Below, piece after piece: positions 1 to 8,005 of a DNA stretch of 64,000 nucleotides (position 1 is its first letter; the number at the start of each line of letters is the position of its first letter). The position numbers and the translations under genes were made by a program. Where the stretch lies: contig NZ_QJSX01000002.1 of NCBI RefSeq assembly GCF_003217515.1, positions 207,242 through 271,241 on the forward strand, written 5' to 3'. The notes below the pieces were generated by a model, which made no database searches, was not told the DNA's origin, and saw nothing but the letters and a program-made list of their open reading frames with translations. Source of the stretch: Deinococcus yavapaiensis KR-236. Its GTDB lineage: Bacteria > Deinococcota > Deinococci > Deinococcales > Deinococcaceae.

Positions 1-2
1 TG

Positions 3-191
3 CCGAACCTCGCGGACGTGCGCGAGAAGTGGACGGCCCTCGTCACGGCACATCTGCAAGCGTCGGGCCTCACCGTTCCCACGACGACTCCGCCCGCGTT
101 CTCGCGCCAAGAGCACAGCGAGCACCTCGCGCCGATGCTGCGTGAAATGCAGGAAGTGGCCCGCGCCGACGAAACGGCTCTCTCTTGGTGA
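3..191 (+). CDS. paaC: Phenylacetate-CoA epoxidase subunit PaaC, C-terminal part
   Basis: Only the last 62 codons are in the window; the gene enters from the left edge. The tail reads ...HLAPMLREMQEVARAD...W, which matches the C-terminus of PaaC, the structural (non-catalytic) partner of PaaA in the ring 1,2-phenylacetyl-CoA epoxidase. The next gene is paaD, four bases downstream, as in known paa operons, and this neighbour is the main support for the name. In the family, PaaC carries a ferritin-like helical fold that lacks the di-iron site; that part is outside the window. Call inferred from tail and context. Confidence 0.8.
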   Translation, partial: PNLADVREKWTALVTAHLQASGLTVPTTTPPAFSRQEHSEHLAPMLREMQEVARADETALSW

Positions 192-195
192 CGTC

Positions 196-681
196 ATGAC
201 CGTGATGCTCGGCGAAGACGCCATTTGGAACGCCCTCTCGACGATCGCCGACCCGGAGATTCCCGTGGTCAACATCGTCGAGATGGGCATCGTGCGCGAA
301 GTCCACCTCGACGGGGACACGGTGACCGTCACGATGACGCCGACTTTCAGCGGTTGCCCCGCCCTGCACGTCATGCGCGACGACATCTCGCGGACGGTTC
401 GATCGCTGGGTCTCTCGCCCCGCGTCGAGACCGTGCTGTCGCCGCCGTGGTCCACCGATTGGATCACGTCCGAAGCCAAAGGCAAGCTGGAAAAGTACGG
501 CATCGCTCCGCCCGCGCCCGCGTCGGGCACTTTGATCACCCTCGACGAGGACCTCGTGCGCTGCCCGAAGTGCGGCTCGTTCGACACCACCGTGAAGAAC
601 ACCTTCGGTCCGACGCTGTGCAAGACGATTCACGTCTGCAACGCCTGCAAGGAGCCTTTCGAGGCGTTCAAGAGCTTGTGA
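196..681 (+). CDS. paaD: Phenylacetate degradation protein PaaD
   Basis: 161-residue MIP18/DUF59-family protein needed to assemble or maintain the iron cluster of the PaaABCE epoxidase. The N-terminal half has the family signature DPEIP (19-23) and FSGCPA (51-56). The C-terminal half carries a zinc-ribbon-like CPKC (123-126) and CNAC (148-151), typical of PaaD and absent from plain DUF59 proteins. The open frame extends upstream to 142 inside paaC, but ATG 196 with a weak GGTGA behind it gives the normal PaaD start. It is the last gene of the paa run; a convergent hydrolase gene ends 6 nt away. Confidence 0.9.
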   Translation: MTVMLGEDAIWNALSTIADPEIPVVNIVEMGIVREVHLDGDTVTVTMTPTFSGCPALHVMRDDISRTVRSLGLSPRVETVLSPPWSTDWITSEAKGKLEKYGIAPPAPASGTLITLDEDLVRCPKCGSFDTTVKNTFGPTLCKTIHVCNACKEPFEAFKSL

Positions 682-687
682 CGGACC

Positions 688-1554
688 TCAGGAGCGCGAG
701 GAGCGCGCCATGAACGCGCGCAAGGCCGCGTTGAAGGCTTCGGGTTCCGTGCGCATGGGAAGATGACCGACGCCCGGCAGCAACTCCAAGCGCGCGTTCA
801 CGAGCGTACTCGCGAGGTAGCGTCCGACGGCCTCGGGCACGGCGGCGTCCGCGCGCGTCTGCGTCACGAGGACCGGAAGCGTGCAGTGCGGCAGCCACGC
901 TCGAAAGTCGGCCTCGAAGATCGCTTGTCCCACGACGCGCACGACGTCGGGCAACACGCAATCGACGCCCTGCGCGACGTCCTCCAGCGTGACGGCCGCC
1001 GCTTCGCCGAGCAGCATGTCGCGCACGGCGTCCCGCCAGCGGGCGCGACCGTTCACCATCGCGTAGAAGGCGTCCAGGAACGCGCGGTCGAAGCCGCCGA
1101 CGTACCCGTCGTCGTCGAGGTAACGCGGCGAGCCCGCCACGAAGACGAGGGCGTCGAAGCGCTCGGGGCAGATCGTGGAGGCGATGAGGCCCGTCATGGC
1201 GCTCATGGACGCCCCGACGAAGGTGACGCGCCGCAAGCCGAGCTCCTCGATCAAGCGCACGAGGTCGAGCGCGTAGCCTTCCAGCGTCGCGTAACGCCGC
1301 GCGCTCCACAAGCTCGCGTCGGCTTCACCGAAACCGGCGAGGTCGTACGTCACGACGCGGTGCGAATCCCGAAACGCTCTCACTTGCGCTTCGAAGACGC
1401 GCTGCGTGCAGCAAAAGCCGTGCGCGAACAGCAACGTCCTTTCGCCGTCGCCGTACACGCGTACGGCCGAGCGCTCGGCGAAGGTCGCGGCGGATGCGCC
1501 GAGGGCAGGCTCCGGGCGCACCGAGAAGTCGGAGACCGAGGTGTGTCGCTTCAT
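688..1554 (-). CDS. Alpha/beta-fold hydrolase, RsbQ-like
   Basis: 288-residue alpha/beta hydrolase. Visible motifs are the oxyanion loop HGFCCTQ (45-51), the nucleophile elbow GASMSAM (114-120, Ser116), an acid in TRADAAVP and the catalytic His in GVGHLP near the C-terminus. The HGF-C-TQ and GAS-S-M pattern resembles RsbQ, a small-molecule hydrolase that acts with a PAS phosphatase in Bacillus, and its KAI2-like relatives. No partner phosphatase is nearby, so the substrate is unknown. ATG 1554 is chosen because GGGAG lies 7 nt before it; the frame stays open further upstream without a better start. Confidence 0.85.
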   Translation of the reverse strand: MKRHTSVSDFSVRPEPALGASAATFAERSAVRVYGDGERTLLFAHGFCCTQRVFEAQVRAFRDSHRVVTYDLAGFGEADASLWSARRYATLEGYALDLVRLIEELGLRRVTFVGASMSAMTGLIASTICPERFDALVFVAGSPRYLDDDGYVGGFDRAFLDAFYAMVNGRARWRDAVRDMLLGEAAAVTLEDVAQGVDCVLPDVVRVVGQAIFEADFRAWLPHCTLPVLVTQTRADAAVPEAVGRYLASTLVNARLELLPGVGHLPMRTEPEAFNAALRAFMARSSRS

Positions 1555-1649
1555 AAAATCTCCCACGATCGTTGAACGTACCGTCACCTTACGGCACGCG
1601 TCGCCTCGCCGCTCATCACATGACGACATCGTGAAGGCGGGCGAAGGGC

Positions 1650-2450
1650 TCACGACCAGGTGGCGTTGAGCTCGTCGCGGAAGGCCCGCGCGGCGCGCAC
1701 GCTCGCCTGCACGTCGAGCCCGCCCGCGTACTGAATGCCACGGCTCGCGTTCACGACCGCGCCGAGCCCGCCGGACCGAAAGGCGGGCGCGAGTTCGGAC
1801 GCGCGGGCACCCTGCACGCCGAGGCCGGGCAGCAGCAAGAGCGCCTTGGGCATGAGTTGGCGAAAGGCGGCGAGTTCGCCAGGATGCGTGGCTCCCACGA
1901 CGGCGCCGACGCACGACCAGTCACCGCCGTCCTCCTCGCCCAGTCGCGCGACTTCGCGCGCGACCTTCTCGGCGACGCCGCCGTCCTGCAGATCCGCGCT
2001 GCCGGGGTTGCTGGTCCGCACGAGCACGAAGATCGCGCCGCCTTCGCGCCGCGCGACGTCCACGAAGGGCGTCAAGGTCTCGAAGCCGAGGTAGGGATTC
2101 ACCGTCAAGGCGTCCCCCGCGTGCGCGCCGCTCAACCACGCCCGCGCGTACGCGGTCGCCGTCGAGCCGATGTCGCCGCGCTTCCCGTCGAGGACGACGG
2201 GCAACCCGAGCGTCCTCGCGGTCGCGCACACTTCCTCCAACAGGAGCAGGCCGTCGAGCCCGAGCGCCTCGTAAAAGGCGAGTTGCGGCTTCATGCAGGC
2301 CACGAGGTCGGCGCAGGCTTCCAGCACGTCGAGGGTGTGCGCTTTCAAGTGGGCGAAGTCGCGGTAAGCGTCGATTCGAGGATCGAGCCCGAGGCACAAG
2401 CGTGAGTTCACTTCGAGAACGCGTTGCGTGAGGGTGTCGGCGAAGGTCAT
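1650..2450 (-). CDS. pyrF: Orotidine 5'-phosphate decarboxylase, type 2
   Basis: 266-residue PyrF that decarboxylates OMP to UMP, the last step of de novo pyrimidine synthesis in the cytosol. The catalytic signature LDGKRGDIG (97-105, Lys100, Asp103) is intact, and the length and the insert around it fit the type 2 subfamily. The first ATG of the clean family alignment is at 2450. A TACAAT box lies 8 nt upstream (2459-2464, minus strand), so the mRNA probably has almost no leader. pyrE, the preceding enzyme, is at the far end of the window rather than adjacent. Confidence 0.95.
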   Translation of the reverse strand: MTFADTLTQRVLEVNSRLCLGLDPRIDAYRDFAHLKAHTLDVLEACADLVACMKPQLAFYEALGLDGLLLLEEVCATARTLGLPVVLDGKRGDIGSTATAYARAWLSGAHAGDALTVNPYLGFETLTPFVDVARREGGAIFVLVRTSNPGSADLQDGGVAEKVAREVARLGEEDGGDWSCVGAVVGATHPGELAAFRQLMPKALLLLPGLGVQGARASELAPAFRSGGLGAVVNASRGIQYAGGLDVQASVRAARAFRDELNATWS

Positions 2451-2684
2451 GGCGAGCCATTGTACCCTCGCTACCGTCCTCAAGACTTCCGGAACGCGCC
2501 GTGACGGTTCGATGGACCGTGAGGTGAGAAAAACAGCTTTCGAATTTAAGGAGCCGAGGCGTACCGTGATGCCTACGAGCGGCACCCTCGCGATCACGCG
2601 CACGGTGCGCGCGATCGTTCGGTGTGGCGTCGTTCAACGCGTGTCCTTCCGCCCACGGCGGTCCTTCACAACGGAGCTCTCCTC

Positions 2685-3146
2685 ATGCGGACATCCTCTC
2701 GATCGTTCGGCGTTTCCCGTTCGCTTTCCTCGCGCGCGCGCCGCGCCTGCACAACATTCACCGTTTGCGCCGCGCTGACGCTCGCGGGAGGCCTGGCTCA
2801 AGGTGATTCGCGCGTGTCCGCCCGTCAAGCGCTCGACGAGGTTCTCGCCGTGATTCCCGGCATGAATTGTGACGAGCCCGAAGTCTGGACCGTCGAGGGT
2901 GACTCCGAGATGGCCGCGCGCTCGCTCATGAACAGGTTGATGGAACGTGGCTGGGACGTGATAGAGCACGGCTCCACCGGCAGCGGCTACGCGATCATCG
3001 CCGATCCCGATCCTGACGACCCCGCCGCCTACGCGATCGGCGGACTCGTCTTCGAGGAAGTCGAGCCGAACGTGTCCGCCGCGTACATCACGCGCTGCAC
3101 GCGCGATTCTCAAAACGACTTCGTCGATCCGAGCTACTTTACCTGA
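2685..3146 (+). CDS. Secreted protein of unknown function
   Basis: 153-residue protein starting at ATG 2685, with GGAG about 9 nt upstream. The N-terminus is Arg/Ser-rich, followed by a hydrophobic stretch and an Ala-rich cleavage-like region around residue 35, consistent with a Sec signal peptide. The mature part is acidic, contains two Cys (one in GMNCDEPEV, one in ITRCTRD) that could form a disulfide, and a repeated DPDPDDP stretch. I do not recognise the family. It converges on the XdhC-like gene, 12 nt away. Confidence 0.7.
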   Translation: MRTSSRSFGVSRSLSSRARRACTTFTVCAALTLAGGLAQGDSRVSARQALDEVLAVIPGMNCDEPEVWTVEGDSEMAARSLMNRLMERGWDVIEHGSTGSGYAIIADPDPDDPAAYAIGGLVFEEVEPNVSAAYITRCTRDSQNDFVDPSYFT

Positions 3147-3158
3147 CGAATCGGCGCG

Positions 3159-4310
3159 TCACGTGACGCTCGACGTTTCCGGCAGCGCGTGAATCTTCCC
3201 GGCGTGCCCGCTCAAAAAGCCGCCTTCGTATCCGCGCCGCAGCGCCATCAACTCGGCGACGACGCTCAAGGCGACTTCCTCGGGCGTCTCCGCGCCGACG
3301 TGAAGACCGACCGGGCTTCGCGTGCGCGCGAGGGCCTCGGACGTCGGCGTGAATCCTTCGCTTCGCAACTCGTCCAGCATGCGCTCGAAGCGCGTCCTCG
3401 GGCCGAGCACGCCGACGTACCCGGCGGGTAAGGTCAGCAGGACGCGCAACGTCTCGCGGTCGCGCGCGAGATGATGGTTCATCACGACGGCCGACGTGCG
3501 CGCGTCGAAGGTCAGAGCGCCGCTCGTCACGGCGTCCTCGAACTCCTCGGGAGCGAGCAGGTGGCGCGTGGCGGCCGGAAAGCGTCCGCGCGTCAGGTAG
3601 GCTTCGCGGGCGTCCACGACGTGCACGTCGTACCCGAACTCGTCGCCGAGCCGTGCGAGCGGAATCGCGTCGTGCCCCGCGCCGAACAACACGAGCTTCG
3701 CGCTTTGCTGATGCACGCCGAAGAACAAGTCTGCTTCGCCGAACTCCTCGGCGGACACGGTTGCCGCGCCGCTGTACGCCTCGGCTTGGGCGAGCAGGGA
3801 GCGAGCGTGCCGCGTAGCCGCCTCCATCAAGCCGAGGGCGACGTCGCCGCGCCGCGTTAACATTCCGAGCGGAGGGCCGCTCGAGGAGACGAGCAAGTGT
3901 CCTTGAGCGCCTGTCAGGGGTGTGACGAGCACGGCGCTCTCTCCGCGCTCCAGCACGCTCAACCATGCTTCGAGGACGTCGTCGCCCGTGACGCGCTCCA
4001 CGAGGATGTCGACGTTGCCGCCACAGCCGATGCCGAGGCTCCAAAGGGTGTCCTCGCTCAAGTCGTAGTGACGCAAGGAGCGCTCGCCGCTCGCGATGAC
4101 GTCCAGGGCGGACTCCACGACTTCCGGCTCCAGGCACCCGCCCGACAGCATGCAAGCTTGCGCGCCGTCCTCACGCACCAGCATGGACGCGCCCGCACGG
4201 CGGTAGGCGTTGCCGCGCACGCGCACCACGGTCGCGAGCGCGACGCGTTGACCCAGCCTTTTGGCTTCGTGTGCGGCTTCCACGAGTTGCCGCGTCTCCG
4301 AGCGTTCCAT
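3159..4310 (-). CDS. XdhC/CoxI family protein
   Basis: 383-residue protein of the XdhC/CoxI family. In known cases these proteins bind molybdenum cofactor and help insert its sulfurated form into xanthine dehydrogenase-type enzymes. The N-terminal domain has LATVVRVRG and a CMLSGGCLEPEV motif (Cys pair around 53-58), and the C-terminal part is a Rossmann-like domain with LVLFGAGHDAIPLARL. ATG 4310 is supported by GGAGGAA 3-9 nt upstream. No molybdenum hydroxylase subunit genes are beside it, so its client enzyme must be elsewhere. Confidence 0.88.
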   Translation of the reverse strand: MERSETRQLVEAAHEAKRLGQRVALATVVRVRGNAYRRAGASMLVREDGAQACMLSGGCLEPEVVESALDVIASGERSLRHYDLSEDTLWSLGIGCGGNVDILVERVTGDDVLEAWLSVLERGESAVLVTPLTGAQGHLLVSSSGPPLGMLTRRGDVALGLMEAATRHARSLLAQAEAYSGAATVSAEEFGEADLFFGVHQQSAKLVLFGAGHDAIPLARLGDEFGYDVHVVDAREAYLTRGRFPAATRHLLAPEEFEDAVTSGALTFDARTSAVVMNHHLARDRETLRVLLTLPAGYVGVLGPRTRFERMLDELRSEGFTPTSEALARTRSPVGLHVGAETPEEVALSVVAELMALRRGYEGGFLSGHAGKIHALPETSSVT

Positions 4311-4355
4311 GGTTCCTCCGAGCGAGTTGACGTTACGCTCGGAGTCTACCGCGAT

Positions 4356-4634
4356 TTACTTCGAGCCGGACGGCGGCGTTCGGAGTGAAGGCGCCGCGAT
4401 CGCCTCGACGACCGTGAACGTCCAGCCTTTCGCGCCGCTCGGCCAATCCGCCGAGGATGGAGCGCGGTCGAAGCGCGCTTGAAGAAGCGCGAGGCCCGGC
4501 TGGGAGGGAGAGGCGAGCAACTCGCCACCCAAAAATCCATCTTGCTGCGCGATCTCGCGCAGCAAGGTCCTCAGAGCGTCCTCGGCACCCTCACCTTTGA
4601 GCTCTACGTACGAGACGAACAGGTCGGGACTCAG
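4356..4634 (-). CDS. Small protein of unknown function coupled to the Crp/Fnr gene
   Basis: 92-residue open frame that begins inside the last codons of the Crp/Fnr gene and runs to a TAA. The only initiator-like codon near the overlap is CTG at 4634, which shares bases with the upstream stop (CTGA), like a usual ATGA coupling. The product (SPDLFVSYVELKGEG...) has the alternating pattern of a small alpha/beta (ferredoxin-like or ABM-type) fold. That is only an impression. The gap to the next gene would otherwise be over 270 bases and the codon use is that of a real gene, so I think it is expressed. The start codon is the weak point. Confidence 0.55.
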   Translation of the reverse strand: MSPDLFVSYVELKGEGAEDALRTLLREIAQQDGFLGGELLASPSQPGLALLQARFDRAPSSADWPSGAKGWTFTVVEAIAAPSLRTPPSGSK

Positions 4635-5320
4635 CCTTCCACGTAATCGCGCAGCAAGTCGATCTTGACGATCATCGGCGTGCGGGGCCGCACGATCGCT
4701 CCCATCGCCTTGAGCTTGCCGAGGCTGTGGCTGACCGTTTCGCGCGTCGCGCCGACCATGCGCGCGATGTCTTCCTGATTGAGCTTGAGGCTGAGTTCGG
4801 TGCCTTGCGGATGCGGCTTGCCGAACTCGCGCGCCAAGCGGTACAGCAAGCTCGCGACACGCTCGGGCGCGCTGTACGCGTTCACTTCGGCCGTCCACGC
4901 CTGCGCTTCGAAAAAGCGCGCCGCCATCAGACGGATGAGCTTCATGGCGAGGGCGGGCTTGCGCTCCAACAAACGCTGCAACTCGTGGCGCGGCAGCACG
5001 ATGAGGCGCGTGTCCTCGATCGCCTCGGCTTGGGTGGGGCGGCGTTCTTCGGGCTCGAGCAGCAGTTCGCCGAAGGTGTCGTGCTGCCCGACCACGCCGA
5101 GAATCGCCTCCTTGCCGTTCGGAAAGAGCTTGCTGATCTTCACGAGGCCGCTGCGCACGAAGTACAACGCGTCCGCCGGGTCGTCCATGCGGTAGATGAC
5201 TTGGCCCGGCTCGTAGTTGCGGTAGGGGGTAGCGGCCGCCACCCGCTCCAGTTCGGCGAGTTCCAAGTCGGCGAACAACTCTGTACGCTTCAGGTGCCAA
5301 ACCAAACTGGGGTAATTCAT
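4631..5320 (-). CDS. Crp/Fnr family transcriptional regulator
   Basis: 229-residue regulator. Residues 1-130 form the cyclic-nucleotide-binding beta-roll type sensor domain (GQVIYRMDDPADALYFVRSG...FGELLL). Residues 150-225 form the winged helix, with the recognition segment NQEDIARMVGATRETVSHSL (181-200) very close to the CRP consensus. No Cys cluster is present, so it is CRP-like rather than FNR-like. The ATG follows a CCGACA-N16-TACAAT promoter by 5 nt, so it is probably translated from a leaderless mRNA. A CRP regulator of this size (DdrI) takes part in stress responses in D. radiodurans; orthology to it is only a possibility. Confidence 0.93.
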   Translation of the reverse strand: MNYPSLVWHLKRTELFADLELAELERVAAATPYRNYEPGQVIYRMDDPADALYFVRSGLVKISKLFPNGKEAILGVVGQHDTFGELLLEPEERRPTQAEAIEDTRLIVLPRHELQRLLERKPALAMKLIRLMAARFFEAQAWTAEVNAYSAPERVASLLYRLAREFGKPHPQGTELSLKLNQEDIARMVGATRETVSHSLGKLKAMGAIVRPRTPMIVKIDLLRDYVEG

Positions 5321-5484
5321 GACTGATTGTAGTTATACCAGTTCGTATGTCGGCAGCGCATGATTTTCAACGACTCCTGAGCGTTGCCGTCAATGAAAAA
5401 CCCCTCTCGCTTCCGCCGGAATACCAAGCTCAGGACAAGAAGCGCCACAAGTAGCGCGACGCCAACGAACGGTATGGTCGCCAC
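5317..5484 (-). CDS. Possible small single-pass membrane protein
   Basis: 55-codon frame from GTG 5484 to a TGA that overlaps the Crp/Fnr start as ATGA. The predicted peptide has one strong hydrophobic segment (residues 5-22, IPFVGVALLVALLVLSLV) followed at once by FRRKREG, the positive-inside signature of a membrane anchor. The first 18 codons overlap the end of the alkA-like gene in another frame. The last codons overlap the Crp/Fnr promoter, which argues against strong expression from a long transcript. Third-position GC is lower than in neighbouring genes. Treat as a candidate only. Confidence 0.3.
   Translation of the reverse strand: MATIPFVGVALLVALLVLSLVFRRKREGFFIDGNAQESLKIMRCRHTNWYNYNQS
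5326..5353 (-). promoter_or_regulatory. Promoter of the Crp/Fnr gene
   Basis: On the minus strand CCGACA (5353-5348) and TACAAT (5331-5326) are separated by 16 nt. The -10 box ends 5 nt before the ATG, so transcription would start at or next to the start codon. Confidence 0.7.
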
Positions 5485-6011
5485 GCCTCGCTCACTTCCG
5501 GGCCGGCGTCCTCGCCGTACAACGCCTTCACGGCCCGCCGGATGCCGCCGTCTCCCCACGAGAAGACGTCGGGCCGACCCAGCGCGAACAACAAGAACAT
5601 CTCCGCCGTCCAGCGGCCGATGCCAGGAATGCTCGACAAGGCGGCGATCACGTCCTCCTCGGACGCGCCTTCGAGGGCGCCGATGTCCAGCACCCCCGTC
5701 TCGGTGCGGTGGGCGAGTTCGTGGACCGTTCGAACCTTCGCGTTCGACAAGCCCGCTCCACGCAACGCTTCGTGCGGCAGCGCGGCCAACTCGTGCGGCG
5801 CGAGGTTCGGCGCGAGTTCGCGCACGCGCCGCTCGATCGCGTCGGCGGCCTTCACGCTGACTTGCTGTCCGATCACGCTGCGGACGAGCGACGCGAACGG
5901 TGAGGAAGCGGGCGGCAAGGGCGCCAGTTCCCCGACGCGTTCGATCACGAGCGCGAAGACGGGATCTCGGCGAAGATGGTCCGTTGCGGCGGAAGTCGAA
6001 TCGGGCGTCAT
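5430..6011 (-). CDS. DNA-3-methyladenine glycosylase, AlkA/HhH-GPD family
   Basis: 193-residue base-excision repair glycosylase that removes alkylated purines. The helix-hairpin-helix is SIPGIGRWTAEM (127-138). The Gly/Pro-Asp loop follows, with LGRPDVFSWGD placing the catalytic Asp at about 154. The N-terminal AlkA domain found in the E. coli enzyme is missing, which is usual for the short AlkA2-type enzymes of Deinococcus and archaea. ATG 6011 lies directly after an intrinsic terminator for the preceding gene, so it must have its own promoter in or beyond that hairpin. Confidence 0.9.
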   Translation of the reverse strand: MTPDSTSAATDHLRRDPVFALVIERVGELAPLPPASSPFASLVRSVIGQQVSVKAADAIERRVRELAPNLAPHELAALPHEALRGAGLSNAKVRTVHELAHRTETGVLDIGALEGASEEDVIAALSSIPGIGRWTAEMFLLFALGRPDVFSWGDGGIRRAVKALYGEDAGPEVSEAWRPYRSLASRYLWRFLS

Positions 6012-6016
6012 GAAAC

Positions 6017-6041
6017 GAAAAAAGCGGCTTTTTCAGCCGCT
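6017..6041 (-). terminator. Intrinsic terminator after the VTT membrane protein gene
   Basis: 7-bp stem AGCGGCT/AGCCGCT (6023-6029, 6035-6041) with a 5-nt loop, followed on the minus strand by a T run just before the next ATG. Confidence 0.75.
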
Positions 6042-6068
6042 GATAACATCAACATAGCGTGGAATCTT

Positions 6069-6797
6069 TTATTCGTCAAGAGTATGCACGCCGTGGTTGT
6101 TCCGGCGATCTCGCCGCACCATCAGCCCGAAGGCGACGACCGTCACGACGCTCGCGAGCCCCAGCGTCCACAGCAACCGCGCGACGTCCGCGCCCACGAG
6201 GACGATCAGCACGATCACCGGCGACGACCCGAGGGCCGTCGACAGCAAGAACTTGCGAAAGCCGTACTTCGCGGTGCCCGCCACGATGCTCACCGCGTCC
6301 GACGGTAGCAGGGGAGAGAGGCGCGCGGCCACGATCGCCCAAAAACCGTAACGCTCCACGAAATCGTGAATGTCGACCGCCGCCTTCGGATTCACGAAGC
6401 GCTCCATCGCCCGCCCGCCGAGCGTTCGGCCGATCCAGTAGCCGAGGCTCGACGCGAGCAGCAGCCCGCTCCACGCCAAGAGCCCGCCCCACAGCGGCCC
6501 GTACGCGAGGACGGACACGATCATGATCGGCAAGGCGGGCAGCGCGGCGAGCACGGCCTGAACGAGATTCAGCGCGAGCAGCGCGATGGGACCCCACACG
6601 CCGAACCCTGCCACGAGGTCGCGAAGCCGAGCCTCGTCTCCCACGCGCAACGCCGCCAAGGCCGCGTTGGCAAATTCGCGCACGTCGGGCACGAAGAAGT
6701 ACGACGAGACCGCTCCCAACAGCAGGCCGCCGAGAATCAGAATGTCGAGGAGCGAGCGACGTGCCGAACTTCGGGCGTCGAAAGGCGAGGCGTTCAT
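6069..6797 (-). CDS. VTT-domain (TVP38/TMEM64, DedA-like) membrane protein
   Basis: 242-residue integral membrane protein. After a first membrane helix (about 17-35) and a short periplasmic loop come the family hallmarks: a re-entrant-type segment around ALPALPIMIVSVLAYGPLWG and the motif SSLGYWIGRTLGGRAMERF. Then follows ARLSPLLPSDAVSIVAGTA, the VTT core. Members are linked to lipid scrambling or flipping and envelope stability in other organisms; the substrate here is unknown. ATG 6797 is preceded by AGGTTGA. A clear terminator follows the stop, so it is monocistronic. Confidence 0.88.
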   Translation of the reverse strand: MNASPFDARSSARRSLLDILILGGLLLGAVSSYFFVPDVREFANAALAALRVGDEARLRDLVAGFGVWGPIALLALNLVQAVLAALPALPIMIVSVLAYGPLWGGLLAWSGLLLASSLGYWIGRTLGGRAMERFVNPKAAVDIHDFVERYGFWAIVAARLSPLLPSDAVSIVAGTAKYGFRKFLLSTALGSSPVIVLIVLVGADVARLLWTLGLASVVTVVAFGLMVRRDRRNNHGVHTLDE

Positions 6798-6882
6798 GCG
6801 CTCAACCTGCCGCGCGAACGTGAAGAGGAACCGTGAGGAAGCTGACGTGCGTCATGACGTTGTTCCGTACGACGCCGCGCCG

Positions 6883-7590
6883 CTACAAGTTCCAGCCGCC
6901 CGCGACTTCCATCACCTGTCCCGTCACGTACGAACTCGCGCCCACGAAGAACAGCACGGCGTCGACGACTTCCTCCACCGTTCCGAGCCGCCCCGCCGGG
7001 ATGTCCGTCACGGGTTGCGACACGGACGTCTCGATCACGCCGGGCGCGACGACGTTTGCGGTGATGCCGTGCGGCGCCTCCGTCTTCGCGATCGCCTTCG
7101 TGAGGACCACCACGCCGCTCTTCGCCGCGACGTACGGCACGATGCCCGGCCGCGCGAGCAAGTTGGCGGCGCCCGCCATGCCGAAGTTCACGATGCGCCC
7201 GAACTTCTGCGCGCGCATGAGCGGCACGGCCGCGCAGCACGTCGAGAAGGTCGCCGTGAAGTTCGAGTCGAGCATGTCTCGCCACTCCTCGGGCGTCGTC
7301 TCCCACCACGGCTTCTTCACGTAGTTCCCGACGACGTTCACCAGCACGCCGAGCGAGCCGAGCGCCGCCTGCGCTTCTTCCACGACACGCCGCGCGTCGT
7401 CGGGAACCGTGAGATCGCCTCGCACGAGAATTGCTCGCCGCCCGAGGGCCTCCACGCGCCGCGCCGTTTCCCTCGCGTCGTCCGCCGAGCCTCGGAAGTG
7501 CACGGCGACGTCGTGTCCACGCTCGGCGAGTCCGAGCGCGATGCCGCGCCCGATGCCGCGCGCGGCCCCCGTCACGAGCGCCGTCGACAC
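6883..7590 (-). CDS. Short-chain dehydrogenase/reductase (FabG-like), catalytic Ser missing
   Basis: SDR-fold oxidoreductase of about 235 residues. The N-terminal nucleotide motif TGAARGIG, the NVVGN segment and the active-site YVAAK are present, as is the C-terminal AGGW typical of FabG-like enzymes. The strand that normally carries the catalytic Ser reads NFGMAGAANLL, with no Ser or Thr before the Tyr, so activity may be altered or lost. GTG 7590 with GAGG 9 nt upstream gives the usual SDR start. TTG 7614 is an alternative that would overlap the Nudix stop. It is the last gene of a three-gene operon. Confidence 0.85.
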   Translation of the reverse strand: MSTALVTGAARGIGRGIALGLAERGHDVAVHFRGSADDARETARRVEALGRRAILVRGDLTVPDDARRVVEEAQAALGSLGVLVNVVGNYVKKPWWETTPEEWRDMLDSNFTATFSTCCAAVPLMRAQKFGRIVNFGMAGAANLLARPGIVPYVAAKSGVVVLTKAIAKTEAPHGITANVVAPGVIETSVSQPVTDIPAGRLGTVEEVVDAVLFFVGASSYVTGQVMEVAGGWNL

Positions 7591-7600
7591 GGCGCTCGCC

Positions 7601-8005
7601 TCAAGCGTGCTCAAGAGCGTACTCCACGAGCGTCCTCGTGTAGGTGTTGAGGTCGAACGTCAAGGCGGCTCGCAAGTCCACCCACGCCCACTCCACGATC
7701 TCCTCGTTCGGCGTCACCGTCTCGTCGTTCGTTTCGGCGAGGAAGTCCACGAGGACGAAGTGCGCCTCCTTGTGAAACTCCGGGCTCAAGACTGCTTCTT
7801 GCAGTTGCGCGAAGCGAGCGTCGCGCAGCGTCAAGCCGACTTCCTCCCGAAATTCACGCTTCACGGCCGCCTCGAAAGGCTCGCCGTACTCGACCTTCCC
7901 GCCCGGGACGCCCCAGTGGCCGCGCCACTTCGTCGTTCGCGCGATGAGCCACTTCCCGCTCGGCCCCTTCACGAGCGCGCCGACGCATACGACCGGCTTA
8001 TCCAC
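7601..8005 (-). CDS. Nudix hydrolase
   Basis: 134-residue Nudix hydrolase. The complete Nudix box GX5EX7REUXEEXGU is visible from GGKVEYGE to REFREEVGL, so the protein should bind Mg2+ and hydrolyse a nucleoside-diphosphate-linked substrate that cannot be named from sequence. GTG 8005 is chosen because the protein then begins VDKPVVCVGALV just before the first strand. It also overlaps the upstream stop by 8 nt (GTGGATAA), with GAGGA upstream. The open frame reaching 8101 is the tail of the CDP-alcohol gene read in another frame. Confidence 0.9.
   Translation of the reverse strand: MDKPVVCVGALVKGPSGKWLIARTTKWRGHWGVPGGKVEYGEPFEAAVKREFREEVGLTLRDARFAQLQEAVLSPEFHKEAHFVLVDFLAETNDETVTPNEEIVEWAWVDLRAALTFDLNTYTRTLVEYALEHA

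Noticed and set aside
4356..5300. 314-codon frame across the Crp/Fnr gene
   Set aside because: Only the part after the Crp/Fnr stop looks coding; the rest is shadow.
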